64,000 nucleotides of DNA from Salmonella enterica subsp. arizonae. Its GTDB lineage: Bacteria > Pseudomonadota > Gammaproteobacteria > Enterobacterales > Enterobacteriaceae. A program made the translations under genes and the position numbers. Location of the stretch: the NCBI RefSeq assembly GCF_008692845.1, contig NZ_VXJW01000001.1, positions 1 through 64,000 on the forward strand. Reading direction: 5' to 3'. The notes under the pieces were generated by a model. The model was not told the DNA's origin, ran no database searches, and saw only the letters and a program-made list of their open reading frames with translations. Positions 33,389 to 45,203 of the stretch are shown piece after piece (the first letter of the stretch is position 1; each line of letters begins with the position of its first letter).

Positions 33389-33964
33389 TTACTTCTGCTG
33401 AACGCCTTCTACTGAGATGATAAGCTCCACCTCCTGCGACGCTGGGCCGAGATCGGTAGTAATATTGAAATCTTTCAGCTTAATTTTTCCTTCGGCTTCG
33501 AAGCCCGCGCGCTTACCGCCCCACGGATCGTCGCCTTGGCCCATCAGCTTCGCTTCCAGCGTCACCGGTTTAGTTACGCCATTGAGCGTCAGATTGCCGG
33601 TAATATCCAGTTCATCGCCCTCTTTTTTCACGCTGGTAGAGGTGAAGTTTGCCTGCGGGAATTTCGCAACATTAAGAAATTCCGCGCTACGCAGGTGTTT
33701 GTCACGTTCGGCATGGTTAGTGTCGACGCTATTGGTGTTAATGGTCACGTTCACTTTGTCTGCCGACGGATTTTTTTCATCAAAAGTGAACGTGCCGTCG
33801 AAATCTTTAAAGGTGCCGTACAGCCAGCTGTAGCCCAGATGCTGGATGCGGAAATTGACGAACGCATGTTGGCCTTCTTTATCAATTTTATACTCCGCCG
33901 CCACGGCGGAACCAGTCGTGAACAGCAAGGATGCGAGGGTGAATCCCAGCAGGCTTTTTTTCAT
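33389..33964 (-). CDS. yceI: Periplasmic YceI protein
   Basis: The 191-residue protein has a signal peptide (1-22, GSAVAA) and a YceI lipocalin-like domain ([20 protein letters not shown]). Family members bind isoprenoid chains such as polyprenyl/ubiquinone. In E. coli it is induced by high pH and osmotic stress. It overlaps yceJ by 4 nt and lies downstream of it. Confidence 0.93.
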   Translation of the reverse strand: MKKSLLGFTLASLLFTTGSAVAAEYKIDKEGQHAFVNFRIQHLGYSWLYGTFKDFDGTFTFDEKNPSADKVNVTINTNSVDTNHAERDKHLRSAEFLNVAKFPQANFTSTSVKKEGDELDITGNLTLNGVTKPVTLEAKLMGQGDDPWGGKRAGFEAEGKIKLKDFNITTDLGPASQEVELIISVEGVQQK

Positions 33965-34533
33965 TTTTGAGCTCCATAGTCAGATGACGACGTTCCTGTC
34001 ATACGTTTCAGAGTGTCGTCTTTATCGATGAAATGGTGTTTTAGCGCCATTACGCCATGAGAGAGCGAGATAATAACCAGTGACCACGCAAACCACCGAT
34101 GTAGTGTTCCGGCGACATCAGCCTGCGTGCCCGCATCTGCAAGTGTTGCAGGAACCTCAAACCAGCCAAAGACGCTAATCGGTTTACCATCGGCGGTGGA
34201 AATCAGGTAGCCGCTAATGACGATCGCAAAAAGCAGGAGATACAGGAGGAAATGACCTGCGGCGGCGGCAGCGCGCGTTAAGCGGGAATAGCTGGTCAAC
34301 GCAACGGGCGGTGGAGAATAAAGCCGCCAGATAATACGTAAGATCAACGCCATCATCAGTAAAATGCCAATGCTTTTATGTAATTCCGGCGCCTGGTGAT
34401 ACCAGCCGTCGTAATAACTGAGCGTGACCATCCATAAACCCAACGCAAACATGCCATAGACCACCAGGGCGGTCAGCCAGTGGAGCGCGGCGGAAACCAT
34501 GCCATAACGTTGTGGAGTATTTTTAAATTGCAT
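33961..34533 (-). CDS. yceJ: Cytochrome b561 family protein YceJ
   Basis: The 190-residue, four-span membrane protein has conserved His in [14 protein letters not shown] and LHRWFAW/ALKHHF as haem ligands. It is a di-haem b561-type electron carrier; YceI and YceJ probably act together in envelope quinone chemistry. A second Met two codons upstream gives 192 residues. Confidence 0.9.
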   Translation of the reverse strand: MQFKNTPQRYGMVSAALHWLTALVVYGMFALGLWMVTLSYYDGWYHQAPELHKSIGILLMMALILRIIWRLYSPPPVALTSYSRLTRAAAAAGHFLLYLLLFAIVISGYLISTADGKPISVFGWFEVPATLADAGTQADVAGTLHRWFAWSLVIISLSHGVMALKHHFIDKDDTLKRMTGTSSSDYGAQK

Positions 34534-34766
34534 AAACACACCAATGAATATTTCACGAAAGAATGAAAATGGCGTGGAAAAGCGCTGAATGCAACTGATA
34601 AATAAGAATTTGAATGATATTTATTTTTATTTCAATAATTTTGATGTTGTTTGCGATTCAGCTTCAGAAGTTTCGAAATGTTTCGACCCGATAACCGCAC
34701 TAAGGGGGGATTGTTATCATTTTTATGCTTTACTTTATGAAATAAAAAGTGAGGAAGTTTCAGGAA

Positions 34767-34919
34767 ATGTCAGTTAATGTCAACGCAAAGAGATTAGAAG
34801 AAAAAGAGATAAACGATATCCATAATCGCCAGTATCGACTAAAGAATAACGTAAAGCATGAAATGTTCGCGAATATTATTAACCAGAAAAAGAAAGAGAC
34901 GACGCATAGCTTACCTTAA
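34767..34919 (+). CDS. Small basic protein of unknown function
   Basis: The 50-codon ORF starts MSVNVNAKRLEEKEIND and ends KKKETTHSLP. GAGG and AGGA sites lie upstream. It has clear amphipathic charged composition, with no signal or membrane span. E. coli has yceO at this place on the other strand; this is different. It looks like a real small gene (charged and helical), but I recognise no family. Confidence 0.5.
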   Translation: MSVNVNAKRLEEKEINDIHNRQYRLKNNVKHEMFANIINQKKKETTHSLP

Positions 34920-34947
34920 TCAATGACCCCTTTACGGGGCCGACAAA

Positions 34948-36066
34948 TTATTGGCTAAAACGGGAAAGCCGGAACGGTGTCAGATCAAAGGAGGGCGTTT
35001 TTTCCAACGCAAAATCTGCGGCGATTTCTCCTAACACCGGGGCGAATTTAAAACCATGTCCGCTGAGTCCAGTGATGACAAGCGTATTCTCATGACCAGG
35101 CAGCGTATCGATAATAAAATCCTCGTCCGGCGAATTATCATAGGTACATGCCGCCCCATGTAAACAACCGCCGATACCCGGCAGTACGTTACGCAGGAAA
35201 GGAAATGCTTCCGCGCCATCGCTGGCGACGGCGGCAAAGGGTTTGCGCTCCTCCTGAGACTGTATTAGCTGTCCGCCATTGTGTTTGCCGATTTTTAACT
35301 CGTTGTTCTCCGCCGGGAAACCGTAATATTGATCGCCGTTGGGCATTTCGCCAGTAAAGGCCGGAAAGCGATTTTTTACGCTGTAACGTCCATCGGCCTG
35401 AAACCAGGTAAAGACTTTGCGTATGGGCTGAACTGGCAGTTCCGGCACCAGCGCTTTTACCCATGTGCCTGCGCTAAGCAGCGCTCTGCTGGCGTGGTAG
35501 CGGCCTTCACCCGTTTCTATTGTCACACCGTTATCATCATGGTGAATACGGGTTACCGGGCAGTTGAACAACTGCGCGCAGCCTGCCTCTCTGGCCAGAC
35601 GAAGCCATGTGGTAATGGCTAATTCGCTGCGCAGGAAACCGGAATCAGCTTCAAACAGCCCGATATAATTATCGGGTACGCGAATTTCCGGCCAGCGCGT
35701 CATTAGGGCAGTCGCGTCCAGGCGCTCGACGTTCAATTGCCGCTGTTGCGCGCTTCGCGCGACGTTGGCTAAGAACGCAGAATCGGCCGGACCGAGGTTA
35801 ACGACGCCGGAGCGGACAAAAATAGGCTCTTCATTGTGCGCGGATAGTTCATCCCAAAGCGCCTGGGCGCGAAGCACCAGTGGGACATATTTTTCGCCTT
35901 CACCATAAGCGTGTCGGATAAGACGGGTATCGCCGTGATGGCTACCCTGTTGGTGAGGCGGCATATGCGCATCGGTCATCAGTACCTTTAGCCCGGCGCG
36001 GGTAGCGTAATAACCAGCGGCGGCGCCAACCGAACCGCTGCCGATAATAATAAGGTCGTATTTCAT
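34948..36066 (-). CDS. solA: N-methyl-L-tryptophan oxidase
   Basis: The 372-residue MSOX/MTOX-family flavoenzyme has the FAD-binding start [18 protein letters not shown] and a covalent flavin Cys in [15 protein letters not shown] (near 308). It oxidatively demethylates N-methyltryptophan and sarcosine. Length equals E. coli SolA. Confidence 0.94.
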   Translation of the reverse strand: MKYDLIIIGSGSVGAAAGYYATRAGLKVLMTDAHMPPHQQGSHHGDTRLIRHAYGEGEKYVPLVLRAQALWDELSAHNEEPIFVRSGVVNLGPADSAFLANVARSAQQRQLNVERLDATALMTRWPEIRVPDNYIGLFEADSGFLRSELAITTWLRLAREAGCAQLFNCPVTRIHHDDNGVTIETGEGRYHASRALLSAGTWVKALVPELPVQPIRKVFTWFQADGRYSVKNRFPAFTGEMPNGDQYYGFPAENNELKIGKHNGGQLIQSQEERKPFAAVASDGAEAFPFLRNVLPGIGGCLHGAACTYDNSPDEDFIIDTLPGHENTLVITGLSGHGFKFAPVLGEIAADFALEKTPSFDLTPFRLSRFSQ

Positions 36067-36138
36067 CAGCTTCTCTCTGCTATCGCGATGATTTCAGGGT
36101 AAATAACTGCGCTGAGATATACAAGCCAGAAATAAATG

Positions 36139-36156
36139 AGGCACCTTACGGTGCCT
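36139..36156 (-). terminator. Probable terminator of bssS
   Basis: AGGCACC-TTAC-GGTGCCT; on the minus strand followed by CATTTATTT. Stem good, U-run weak. Confidence 0.5.
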
Positions 36157-36177
36157 GAGAGAGGGGAGCGCGTCACG

Positions 36178-36432
36178 TTAATGGCGACGATACTCGTTTT
36201 CCTGGTAATCGCCTGATTCTATTTTGGCGATGCCGGCTTCTAATATTGAAATAAATTGCCTGGCTACATCTGTCGTTAACCAGAGCGTTTGTCCAACTTC
36301 AGTCCCTTCCGGTTCCGGACGATTTGGGGTCTGGTAGTGTAAACGCAGCATCAGCGCATCATAGCTATCGACAGTACTGATGTCCCATCCTACAAGCGGA
36401 TGGGGCTGAATGACTTCATTATTCTTTTCCAT
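36178..36432 (-). CDS. bssS: Biofilm regulator BssS
   Basis: The 84-residue protein starts MEKNNEVIQPHPLVGWD, near-identical to E. coli BssS (YceP), which affects biofilm formation through indole and AI-2 signalling. The chosen start matches the E. coli length; a GGGGG site precedes it. The 240 bp upstream to the dinI terminator holds no gene I can support. Confidence 0.92.
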   Translation of the reverse strand: MEKNNEVIQPHPLVGWDISTVDSYDALMLRLHYQTPNRPEPEGTEVGQTLWLTTDVARQFISILEAGIAKIESGDYQENEYRRH

Positions 36433-36672
36433 CATGCCCCCCTGGTACGTGTTATAAGACAACGGTTCTCGAGGTTCAATGCGTGTTTTTCTTCTGAAGC
36501 AACTTTAGTATACCAATTAATAAGGCCATTCACTGCATTTTTAAAGGGACAGGAGGATAAATTTCTCTTTTTAAGAATTATGTGAGCAATAAAGCGGCAG
36601 TTCATTCATGATTTTCAGGATGTTGTGCAATTATTTTGCGGATCAGGCGGAATATTCATCAGTTGCGCAAAT

Positions 36673-36694
36673 AAAAAAGCCGGGGCGACCCGGC
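36673..36694 (-). terminator. Terminator of dinI
   Basis: Minus strand: GCCGGG-TCGC-CCCGGC followed by TTTTTTAT, about 27 bp after the dinI stop. Confidence 0.85.
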
Positions 36695-36721
36695 AAAACT
36701 TACATCACTGCATATCGTTTT

Positions 36722-36967
36722 TTATTCATTGATGAACCAGTCATCAGCGCTCTCCCAGGTCTCCTGGAGAATTTCGCTAACGCGTTCTTTATCCTCTTTT
36801 GACGCGCCAATAACGGACAGGTTGTTGGCGGCAGCGTAACGCACAGTGACGTTATCTAAATTCTCAGGAAAATGATGGCTAATACGGCGAGAGAGTTCGC
36901 CCGCCAGCGCATCAATCGCGCCAGCAGGCAGAGGTGACGTTTTGGCTATAGTGACTTCAATACGCAT
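36722..36967 (-). CDS. dinI: DNA damage-inducible protein DinI
   Basis: The 81-residue DinI family protein (MRIEVTIAKTSPLPAG to WESADDWFINE) modulates RecA filaments and so LexA and UmuD cleavage. A LexA box stands 20 bp upstream of the start. GGGGGCC is the ribosome site. Confidence 0.95.
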   Translation of the reverse strand: MRIEVTIAKTSPLPAGAIDALAGELSRRISHHFPENLDNVTVRYAAANNLSVIGASKEDKERVSEILQETWESADDWFINE

Positions 36968-36986
36968 AATGGCCCCCTGTTGAATA

Positions 36987-37006
36987 TACTGTATATATAT
37001 ACAGTT
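36987..37006 (-). promoter_or_regulatory. LexA (SOS) box of dinI
   Basis: TACTGTATATATATACAGTT: CTG-N10-CAG core and 19 of 20 consensus positions. It sits just before dinI, a classic strong SOS operator. Confidence 0.93.
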
Positions 37007-37040
37007 AAATCCAGTATATAGCAACAGGTAAGCGCATTTT

Positions 37041-38087
37041 TTATTTTTTTACTGACCAGCGTACTGTTTCACCCGCTAAAAAAGGTACCAGTGAATCATC
37101 AGCCAGCGCGATATTTTCCGGTATCTGTTGTTCATCGCGAACCAGTTCCACCCACCCCTTATTCACCGGCAGACCATAGAATTGCGGGCCATTCAGTGAA
37201 CAGAACGCCTCAAAGTGCGCCAGCGCGTTCATTTCCTCAAACACGACGGCATAACTGCCAAGGGCGGAGGGGGCGTTGAAACAACCGGCGCATCCGCAAC
37301 TGGTCTCTTTACGATGACGCGAATGCGGCGCTGAATCCGTCCCCAGGAAGGCGCGCGTAAAACCGCTGGCGACCAGTTCGCGTAACGCCTGCTGGTGAAT
37401 ATTGCGTTTCAGAATCGGCAGGCAGTACAGGTGAGGACGAATGCCGCCGACCAGCATATGATTACGGTTAAACATTAAATGTTGAGGCGTAATGGTAGCC
37501 GCCAGGTAGTCGTTGCCGTCACGTACATACTGCGCGGCATCTTTGGTCGTGATATGTTCAAAGACCACTTTAAGCGCGGTCAGACGCTGGCGTAGCGGTT
37601 CCATTACGGTGTCGATAAAACGCGCTTCACGATCGAAGATATCAACATCCGCATGGGTCACCTCACCGTGGACCAGCAATGGCATTCCGAGTTTTTCCAT
37701 CCGCTCCAGCACTGGCATGATAGCGTCGATTGACGTTACGCCATGACTGGAGTTAGTGGTGGCGTTGGCTGGATAAAGCTTAGCCGCAGTAAACACGCCT
37801 TCATGAAAACCGCGCTCCAGTTCATCGGCATCAAGCGAATCCGTTAAATAGCAGGTCATTAACGGCGTGAAATCATGCCCGGCGGGCACCGCATCGAGAA
37901 TACGCTGGCGGTAGGCGATCGCCGCATCAACAGTCGTGATGGGGGACGCCAGGTTCGGCATCACGATGGCGCGGCCATAAATTTCGCTAGTATAGGGTAC
38001 GACCGTTTTTAACATGTCGCCATCGCGAAGGTGAACGTGCCAGTCGTCCGGGCGGTGGATCTTTAAAACCTGGGATGGTGCAGTCAT
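37041..38087 (-). CDS. pyrC: Dihydroorotase
   Basis: This 348-residue zinc amidohydrolase catalyses the third step of pyrimidine synthesis. Metal ligands lie in [10 protein letters not shown] (His 17/19 area), [14 protein letters not shown] contains the carboxylated Lys, then VHGEVT, EHITT, and [12 protein letters not shown]. Upstream lie the pyrimidine-sensing leader hairpin and a PurR box. Confidence 0.96.
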   Translation of the reverse strand: MTAPSQVLKIHRPDDWHVHLRDGDMLKTVVPYTSEIYGRAIVMPNLASPITTVDAAIAYRQRILDAVPAGHDFTPLMTCYLTDSLDADELERGFHEGVFTAAKLYPANATTNSSHGVTSIDAIMPVLERMEKLGMPLLVHGEVTHADVDIFDREARFIDTVMEPLRQRLTALKVVFEHITTKDAAQYVRDGNDYLAATITPQHLMFNRNHMLVGGIRPHLYCLPILKRNIHQQALRELVASGFTRAFLGTDSAPHSRHRKETSCGCAGCFNAPSALGSYAVVFEEMNALAHFEAFCSLNGPQFYGLPVNKGWVELVRDEQQIPENIALADDSLVPFLAGETVRWSVKK

Positions 38088-38096
38088 TAATAAGCT

Positions 38097-38122
38097 CCGG
38101 CTGAGGGATAATCTTTTGCCGG
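38097..38122 (-). promoter_or_regulatory. pyrC leader hairpin
   Basis: Minus-strand CCGGC (5' end of the leader) pairs with GCCGG, which overlaps the GGAG ribosome site 8-12 bp before pyrC. In Salmonella and E. coli, transcripts that start at C form this hairpin and are not translated, while starts shifted to G under pyrimidine limitation avoid it. The sequence fits that known scheme. Confidence 0.8.
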
Positions 38123-38135
38123 AAACAAAGGATAA

Positions 38136-38151
38136 GCGGAAACGTTTTCGT
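38136..38151 (-). promoter_or_regulatory. PurR operator of pyrC
   Basis: ACGAAAACGTTTCCGC on the minus strand matches the PurR box (ACGCAAACGTTTTCNT) with the central AAACGTTT intact. Confidence 0.8.
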
Positions 38152-38159
38152 TTGCACGT

Positions 38160-38181
38160 AAAAAAGGCGCGAGTGCGCCCT
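38160..38181 (-). terminator. Terminator of yceB
   Basis: Minus strand: GGGCGC-ACTC-GCGCC followed by TTTTTT, right after yceB and directly upstream of the pyrC promoter. Confidence 0.8.
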
Positions 38182-38187
38182 CAAATA

Positions 38188-38748
38188 TTAATTGGTGAAA
38201 GGAATAACGATTTCACCGGGTTTAACTTCAATGCCTTTCGCGAATCTCTTCGCTAAGGCTTCGCCTTTACTGCTATCTTCGCGCAACACGTAAGCCGGTT
38301 GCTGGTTAAAGTAATTACGTAAAGACTGATTTAAATAGGGCAGGAGCGTTTGTAGGACAGATTGCATCTTCTCCGGCGTTACGGTAGCGTCTACCACCTC
38401 CATCTCCTGAAGATAGATGGCGCCTTTTTCTTTATTAAAGACCGGCAGAGCTTTTAGCTTGAGCTTCATTGTCGCTTTTTGGCTGCCGAAGAGAGAATTC
38501 ATATCCAGCCTGGCATCGCCAGTGAGGGTGACTTTATTCGGCTCTTCCCGACCAATCTGACTGGCAAGGTTAGTCAGTACGATATGCGCATCGGCAATGC
38601 CGGGCAGACCAATATCTTTTGAGAAATTATTCCGTTTTTCAAGCGCTTGATTGATTTCTTGTTCACTAATGGTGTATTGCGTAAGTTGATTACAACCCAC
38701 TAACAGGCCGCTAACTACCAGCGCAGCGGCAAAAAAAAACTTTTTCAT
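38188..38748 (-). CDS. yceB: Lipoprotein YceB
   Basis: This 186-residue lipoprotein has lipobox VSGLLVGC (Cys 19) and a DUF1439 domain with a TULIP-like fold of unknown role. It starts at MKKFFFAAAL, as in E. coli. Confidence 0.9.
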   Translation of the reverse strand: MKKFFFAAALVVSGLLVGCNQLTQYTISEQEINQALEKRNNFSKDIGLPGIADAHIVLTNLASQIGREEPNKVTLTGDARLDMNSLFGSQKATMKLKLKALPVFNKEKGAIYLQEMEVVDATVTPEKMQSVLQTLLPYLNQSLRNYFNQQPAYVLREDSSKGEALAKRFAKGIEVKPGEIVIPFTN

Positions 38749-38834
38749 GGCGTTCCTCAACATGTTGCCTGTGCCCTAATCCTGACATAAAGCAGCATGT
38801 CGCGCCAGTGGACATGACGCCAGTAGAAAAAGCT

Positions 38835-38863
38835 GAAAAAGGCGGCAAGAGAGGGTTGCCGCC
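38835..38863 (-). terminator. Terminator of grxB
   Basis: Minus strand: GGCGGCAA-CCCTCTC-TTGCCGCC then TTTTTC. Confidence 0.85.
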
Positions 38864-38872
38864 AGGCGGGCG

Positions 38873-39520
38873 TTAGATAGCCATTGAGGAGAGTAAATTA
38901 ATTTGCGTCTGCTTCGCCATATTATCGCGATAGTCTGCGACTTTCGTCGGCCAGTGGATACCGGCGACCAGCGTCAGATTACGCAGAAGCGGAAACAGAT
39001 GAATATCATCTTCTGATAATTCGCCGTTAACCGCGTTAGGCTGTACGATAAGTTTATCCAGCGAGCGTAAATCATCGCCGATCTTTTTAATCAGTCCGGC
39101 AGAGTGCGCCAGATGGTTGTCAAAACTGCCGGATGAGGCTTCTTTTTTGCGGATAAAATACTGGCGCGCCGCAGGGGTAGAAAATTCATCGAAAGCGGAT
39201 TTTGCAAATCGCGGCAGCAGTAACTGATTAACGTAACCGTTAACTTTGCGCAACCACTCTTCAATGGCAGGACTGCGTTTCCCGGTTAACAGCGGTGTGC
39301 CGTCGGAGTTGTCGACATAATGTACAATATCCATACTTTCAGGAAGATAACGGCTATCATCTTTTTGCAGGATGGGCACCATCTTTTGACCAATCATCCG
39401 GGTGGGCGTCGCCTCGTCGTCATTCTGTAACACGTTAAGTTCAACGGGGATGTTCTTCAGGCCAAAAATCATGCGGGCTTTAACGCAGAAAGGGCAATGA
39501 TCGTAAATATAAAGCTTCAC
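38873..39520 (-). CDS. grxB: Glutaredoxin 2
   Basis: The 215-residue GST-like glutaredoxin starts MKLYIYDHCPFCVKARMIFG with the CPFC active site (9-12) and a C-terminal helical domain. It reduces mixed disulfides with glutathione. GGAGG precedes the start. Confidence 0.95.
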   Translation of the reverse strand: MKLYIYDHCPFCVKARMIFGLKNIPVELNVLQNDDEATPTRMIGQKMVPILQKDDSRYLPESMDIVHYVDNSDGTPLLTGKRSPAIEEWLRKVNGYVNQLLLPRFAKSAFDEFSTPAARQYFIRKKEASSGSFDNHLAHSAGLIKKIGDDLRSLDKLIVQPNAVNGELSEDDIHLFPLLRNLTLVAGIHWPTKVADYRDNMAKQTQINLLSSMAI

Positions 39521-39578
39521 GTTTCTCCTCCATTTGACTGTCGGTTCCTGACCAGTATGGAGGAGATAGCGACAGGTA

Positions 39579-40793
39579 TCAAATCAGGCGCCGGGCTCCA
39601 GTATACTGGCGCGGCGTGCGTTTGTGACTAAATTGCCAGCCTAAAGCCAAAAAGGTGATGAAGCCGATAATACCGAGCATCATCCACGGTAGTTCAGGCT
39701 GCGCAAGCGCTTTACCCATATCAAACAACCAGCCGCCGCCGATATAACCAATCGCGCCGCCAATGGCTAATCCCAGACGGCTAAAGCCCATATAGCTTCC
39801 CCGCGCCCGCGCGTCCGCCAGCGACGCGCTGAGCGTTTCGCGCGCCGGTTCGGCGATAACCGAGCCGATGTAGAAAGCGCAAATAAGCGTAAAAAGCTGC
39901 TGTAAATTGCCCACCATCCCGATGGGGATCATGCTCAACGACATGACGAGCAAACCGGCCATCAGCCGATGCTCCAGCCGAAAGCGTTTTTCACTCCAGC
40001 GGGCAATCGGGTAGAGCAACGTCAGCGAGAGACAGGCTTCGATAGCATACATCCACTTCACGGCGGCAGGCGAACCGGCGACGTCGTTTACCATAATCGG
40101 CAGCATTAACATGACCTGTACTGCCAGCATGTAGTAGCCCGCCAGCGTTAGCACGTAGGTGACAAACCGTTTATCGCTTATGACGCGGCGCATTCCTTCA
40201 CGCACTGGTGTTCTGACCGTTGATAGCTTCCAGGCCGGAAGCAGCCAGGCGTTGAATATGGCGCATAATATGAACAAAATAGCGCCCATCGCGCAGACCA
40301 GGCGAAAATCGTATTGTAGCAACCAGCTTCCCAGCAGCGCGCCAATCACCGCGCCCGCGCTATCCTGCATCATCAACAGAGAAAAGAAGCGGCCCCGTTG
40401 CTCCGGACGGATTAATTTGACCACCAGCGCTGAGCGCGGCGGGTCGAAAAGCGTACCGCCAAGACCGGAAAGAAAGCAGGAAAACCACAACAGCCAGGGC
40501 TCATGCGCGATGCCCATGGTGGCAAAGCCTGCGGCGCGCATCAGCATACCGGTGACGATCATCGGTTTCGCGCCAAAGCGATCGGCGATGGCGCCGCCAA
40601 AAATGCCCAGCCCTTGTTGAATAAACTGGCGCAGGCCGAGCGCGATCCCTACCATTACGGCAGCCCATCCCATTTGATCGACAAAGCGAATCGAGATGAG
40701 CGGGAAGACGACGAAAAAACCCAGCACCACTAACATGTTATCGATGAGAAGAAAATATTTACCCAGGTTCCTCGCCTGCGAGACGCGCGACAT
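39579..40793 (-). CDS. mdtH: Multidrug resistance protein MdtH
   Basis: The 404-residue, 12-span MFS drug transporter starts [16 protein letters not shown] and has the family segment [13 protein letters not shown]. The last codons differ from relatives: after KRTPR the frame reads QYTGARRLI, while the next frame gives LEPGA then TGA, close to the ending I remember (LLERDA/LEPGA). A 1-bp insertion near 39600 probably shifted the tail. The spans are unaffected, so function is likely kept. Confidence 0.92.
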   Translation of the reverse strand: MSRVSQARNLGKYFLLIDNMLVVLGFFVVFPLISIRFVDQMGWAAVMVGIALGLRQFIQQGLGIFGGAIADRFGAKPMIVTGMLMRAAGFATMGIAHEPWLLWFSCFLSGLGGTLFDPPRSALVVKLIRPEQRGRFFSLLMMQDSAGAVIGALLGSWLLQYDFRLVCAMGAILFILCAIFNAWLLPAWKLSTVRTPVREGMRRVISDKRFVTYVLTLAGYYMLAVQVMLMLPIMVNDVAGSPAAVKWMYAIEACLSLTLLYPIARWSEKRFRLEHRLMAGLLVMSLSMIPIGMVGNLQQLFTLICAFYIGSVIAEPARETLSASLADARARGSYMGFSRLGLAIGGAIGYIGGGWLFDMGKALAQPELPWMMLGIIGFITFLALGWQFSHKRTPRQYTGARRLI

Positions 40794-41029
40794 TTCCCCT
40801 CCCGGGAAATAAAAGATGAGCGTCTTCTATTCTGCGGTGGCGTTTCGTTTTTTCCTACCGTTAGCGGGACAATATTTTTTTATCAAAAGTCCTTTTTAAT
40901 CGAGAGTTTTCATCAAAATGTGGCAGCAATTCAAAAAATGACGATTTGCGCTTTTCACAGAGCCTGGTTGCGCAGGTATAGTAATGTTACTGGCGTGCTG
41001 AAGACGTTACAGGAAGGAGTAGGTATAGA

Positions 41030-41614
41030 ATGTTTGGCTATCGCAGTAACGTGCCAAAAGTGCGCTTAACCACCGACCGTCTGGTGGTGCGTTTAGTGCA
41101 TGAGCGTGATGCCTGGCGTCTGGCCGATTATTACGCGGAAAATCGTCATTTTTTAAAACCCTGGGAGCCGGTCCGTGATGAAAGTCATTGTTATCCTTCA
41201 GGGTGGCAGGCGCGTCTGGGAATGATCGGTGAATTTCACAAACAGGGCTCCGCCTTCTATTTCGCGCTGCTTGATCCGGAAGAAAAAGAAATTATCGGCG
41301 TGGCGAATTTTTCCAATGTGGTGCGCGGTTCTTTTCATGCCTGCTATCTGGGCTATTCCATTGCGCAGAAGTGGCAGGGGCAGGGGCTGATGTTTGAAGC
41401 CTTAACCGCTGCGATTCGTTATATGCAGCGCACTCAGCATATCCACCGTATCATGGCGAACTATATGCCGCACAATAAACGTAGCGGCGCGCTGCTGGCA
41501 CGGCTCGGCTTTGAGAAAGAAGGCTATGCGAAAGATTACCTGTTGATTGATGGACAATGGCGTGACCATGTACTGACGGCGTTAACCACGCCGTCATGGA
41601 CGCCGGGGCGTTGA
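41030..41614 (+). CDS. rimJ: Ribosomal protein uS5 alanine N-acetyltransferase
   Basis: This 194-residue GNAT-family acetyltransferase has the acetyl-CoA binding region [20 protein letters not shown] (112-131) and the core [19 protein letters not shown]. It acetylates the N-terminus of S5. The operon continues with yceH, mviM and murJ. Confidence 0.95.
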   Translation: MFGYRSNVPKVRLTTDRLVVRLVHERDAWRLADYYAENRHFLKPWEPVRDESHCYPSGWQARLGMIGEFHKQGSAFYFALLDPEEKEIIGVANFSNVVRGSFHACYLGYSIAQKWQGQGLMFEALTAAIRYMQRTQHIHRIMANYMPHNKRSGALLARLGFEKEGYAKDYLLIDGQWRDHVLTALTTPSWTPGR

Positions 41615-41649
41615 GCGGCTTACGGAGTGAGAGGCAAAGGGAGAAAACG

Positions 41650-42297
41650 ATGAAATATGAATTAACCGCCACTGAAGCGCGAGTGATTGGCTGTCTGCTG
41701 GAAAAGCAGGTCACAACGCCGGAACAATATCCGCTCTCCGTTCACGGCGTGGTGACGGCCTGCAACCAGAAAACGAACCGTGAACCGGTGATGAACCTGA
41801 CGGAACAGGCGGTGCAGGAACAGCTCGATAATTTGGTGAAACGCCACTTTTTACGTACGGTCAGCGGGTTTGGCAATCGCGTCACAAAATATGAACAGCG
41901 TTTCTGTAATTCCGAGTTTGGCGACCTGAAACTTAGCGCGGCGGAAGTGGCGATTGTCACCACATTGCTGTTGCGCGGCGCGCAAACGCCCGGTGAGTTG
42001 CGTAGCCGGGCGTCGCGGATGTATGAATTCAGCGATATGGCGGAAGTTGAATCCACGCTGGAGCGGCTTGCCAGCCGTGAGGACGGCCCCTATGTCATCC
42101 GTCTGGCGCGTGAACCGGGTAAGCGCGAAAGCCGCTATATGCACCTTTTTTGCGGCGACGTCGATGAACTGTCTCTCCAGACGTCTGTGCCGGACAGCGC
42201 GTCGGGCGATCTTCAGTCGCGCGTCGAAGCGCTGGAAAGCGAAGTGGCGGAGTTAAAGCAGCGGCTGGATTCTTTGTTAGCTCACCTGGGAGAGTAA
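41650..42297 (+). CDS. yceH: UPF0502 protein YceH
   Basis: The 215-residue protein has two winged-helix domains (DUF480), starts [20 protein letters not shown] and has a C-terminal coiled coil ([19 protein letters not shown]). The function is unknown; it is possibly a DNA-binding regulator. A start upstream inside rimJ is less likely. The mviM GTG follows one base after the stop. Confidence 0.9.
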   Translation: MKYELTATEARVIGCLLEKQVTTPEQYPLSVHGVVTACNQKTNREPVMNLTEQAVQEQLDNLVKRHFLRTVSGFGNRVTKYEQRFCNSEFGDLKLSAAEVAIVTTLLLRGAQTPGELRSRASRMYEFSDMAEVESTLERLASREDGPYVIRLAREPGKRESRYMHLFCGDVDELSLQTSVPDSASGDLQSRVEALESEVAELKQRLDSLLAHLGE

Positions 42298-42298
42298 T

Positions 42299-43222
42299 GT
42301 GAGAACATTACGGATTGGCATTGTCGGGTTAGGCGGTATTGCGCAGAAGGCCTGGCTGCCGGTATTAACCCACACCGCCGGATGGACGCTACAGGGCGCC
42401 TGGTCTCCTTCGCGGGATAAAGCCTTACGTATCTGCGAAAGCTGGCGCATACCGTATGTGGATTCGCTGGCGAATTTAGCGTCCGGCTGCGATGCGGTCT
42501 TCGTCCACTCCAGTACCGCAAGCCATTATGCCGTGGTCAGCGAACTTCTCAACGCCGGCGTCCATGTCTGCGTGGATAAACCGCTGGCGGAAAATCTACG
42601 TGATGCCGAACGGCTGGTGGCGCTGGCGGCGCAAAAAAAATTGACGCTGATGGTTGGCTTTAATCGCCGTTTCGCGCCGCTGTACCGCGAACTGAAAACG
42701 CGCCTCGGCGCCGCGGCGTCACTGCGTATGGATAAACATCGTACTGATAGCGTCGGGCCGCACGACCTACGTTTTACTTTGCTCGATGACTATCTGCACG
42801 TCGTGGATACCGCGCTGTGGCTGGCAGGCGGCGAGGCGTATCTTGCCAGTGGCACGTTGCTCACCGGCGAGGTTGGCGAAATGCGCTATGCGGAACATCA
42901 TTTTTCAGCCGACAAACTACAAATTACCACCAGTATGCACCGGCGCGCCGGAAGTCAGCGTGAATCGGTCCAGGCCGTCACCGACGGCGGGCTGTATGAC
43001 GTGACGGATATGCGTGAATGGCGCGAAGAGCGCGGGCAGGGTATTCTCATCAAACCCATTCCGGGCTGGCAAACGACGCTTGAACAGCGTGGTTTTGTCG
43101 GATGTGCGCGGCATTTCATTGACTGCGTGCAAAATCAGACGGTTCCGGAAACGGCAGGGGAGCAGGCGATTCTGGCCCAGCGCGTCGTAGAGGCGCTGTG
43201 GCGGGACGCCATGAGCGAATAA
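42299..43222 (+). CDS. mviM: Gfo/Idh/MocA-family protein MviM
   Basis: The 307-residue oxidoreductase starts at GTG 42299 (MRTLRIGIVGLGGIAQKAWLP), with the Rossmann motif and HVCVDKPLAEN. The name comes from mouse virulence mutants in Salmonella; the substrate is unknown. It shares an operon with yceH and precedes murJ after a gap holding an ERIC element. Confidence 0.92.
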   Translation: MRTLRIGIVGLGGIAQKAWLPVLTHTAGWTLQGAWSPSRDKALRICESWRIPYVDSLANLASGCDAVFVHSSTASHYAVVSELLNAGVHVCVDKPLAENLRDAERLVALAAQKKLTLMVGFNRRFAPLYRELKTRLGAAASLRMDKHRTDSVGPHDLRFTLLDDYLHVVDTALWLAGGEAYLASGTLLTGEVGEMRYAEHHFSADKLQITTSMHRRAGSQRESVQAVTDGGLYDVTDMREWREERGQGILIKPIPGWQTTLEQRGFVGCARHFIDCVQNQTVPETAGEQAILAQRVVEALWRDAMSE

Positions 43223-43267
43223 CCCTCTGTAACATCTGGCGGTAGTAATTCATCGTAATCCAGGTAC

Positions 43268-43393
43268 TATACCCTAAATAATTCGAGTCGCAGGAAGGCG
43301 GCGACGTAGTGAATTCCCAGGAGCGTATTTAAATAAGCTCCTGGGGTGAGCGAGGAAAGCCAACGCACATGCAACTTGAAGTATGAGGGTATA
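43268..43393. repeat. ERIC element
   Basis: This 126-bp element contains the ERIC core: GTGAATTCCCAGGAGC, then AGCTCCTGGGGTGAGCG, with terminal inverted repeats TATACCCTAAATAATTC and GAAGTATGAGGGTATA. These match the well-known ERIC primer sites with few changes. It sits in the mviM-murJ gap and would be transcribed as a hairpin. Confidence 0.93.
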
Positions 43394-43502
43394 TATGCCC
43401 ACTCTACATAACACCTCTTTTTCACAGTGAATAATGGCAAACCGTGGGGAGTCTGTAGGCCTGACAAGACGTTCTGACGTCGCCGTCAGGCGCGGTGATA
43501 CA

Positions 43503-45121
<1,619 letters not shown>

Positions 45122-45129
45122 ATTCAGTC

Positions 45130-45199
45130 CCTGATGGCGCTGCGTTTATCAGGCCTATAAAGCATTCAGGCCGGAAAGGCGGAGCGCCGCCATCCGGCA
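45130..45199. repeat. BIME: paired REP units
   Basis: CTGATGGCGCTGCGTTTATCAGG and GCCGGAAAGGC with GCCGCCATCCGGC face each other between the convergent murJ and flgN stops. Confidence 0.75.
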
Positions 45200-45203
45200 A
45201 TCC

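Noticed and set aside
34589-34777. 62-codon plus-strand ORF before the small gene at 34767
   Set aside because: No ribosome site, AT-rich, and overlaps the better-supported 50-codon ORF.
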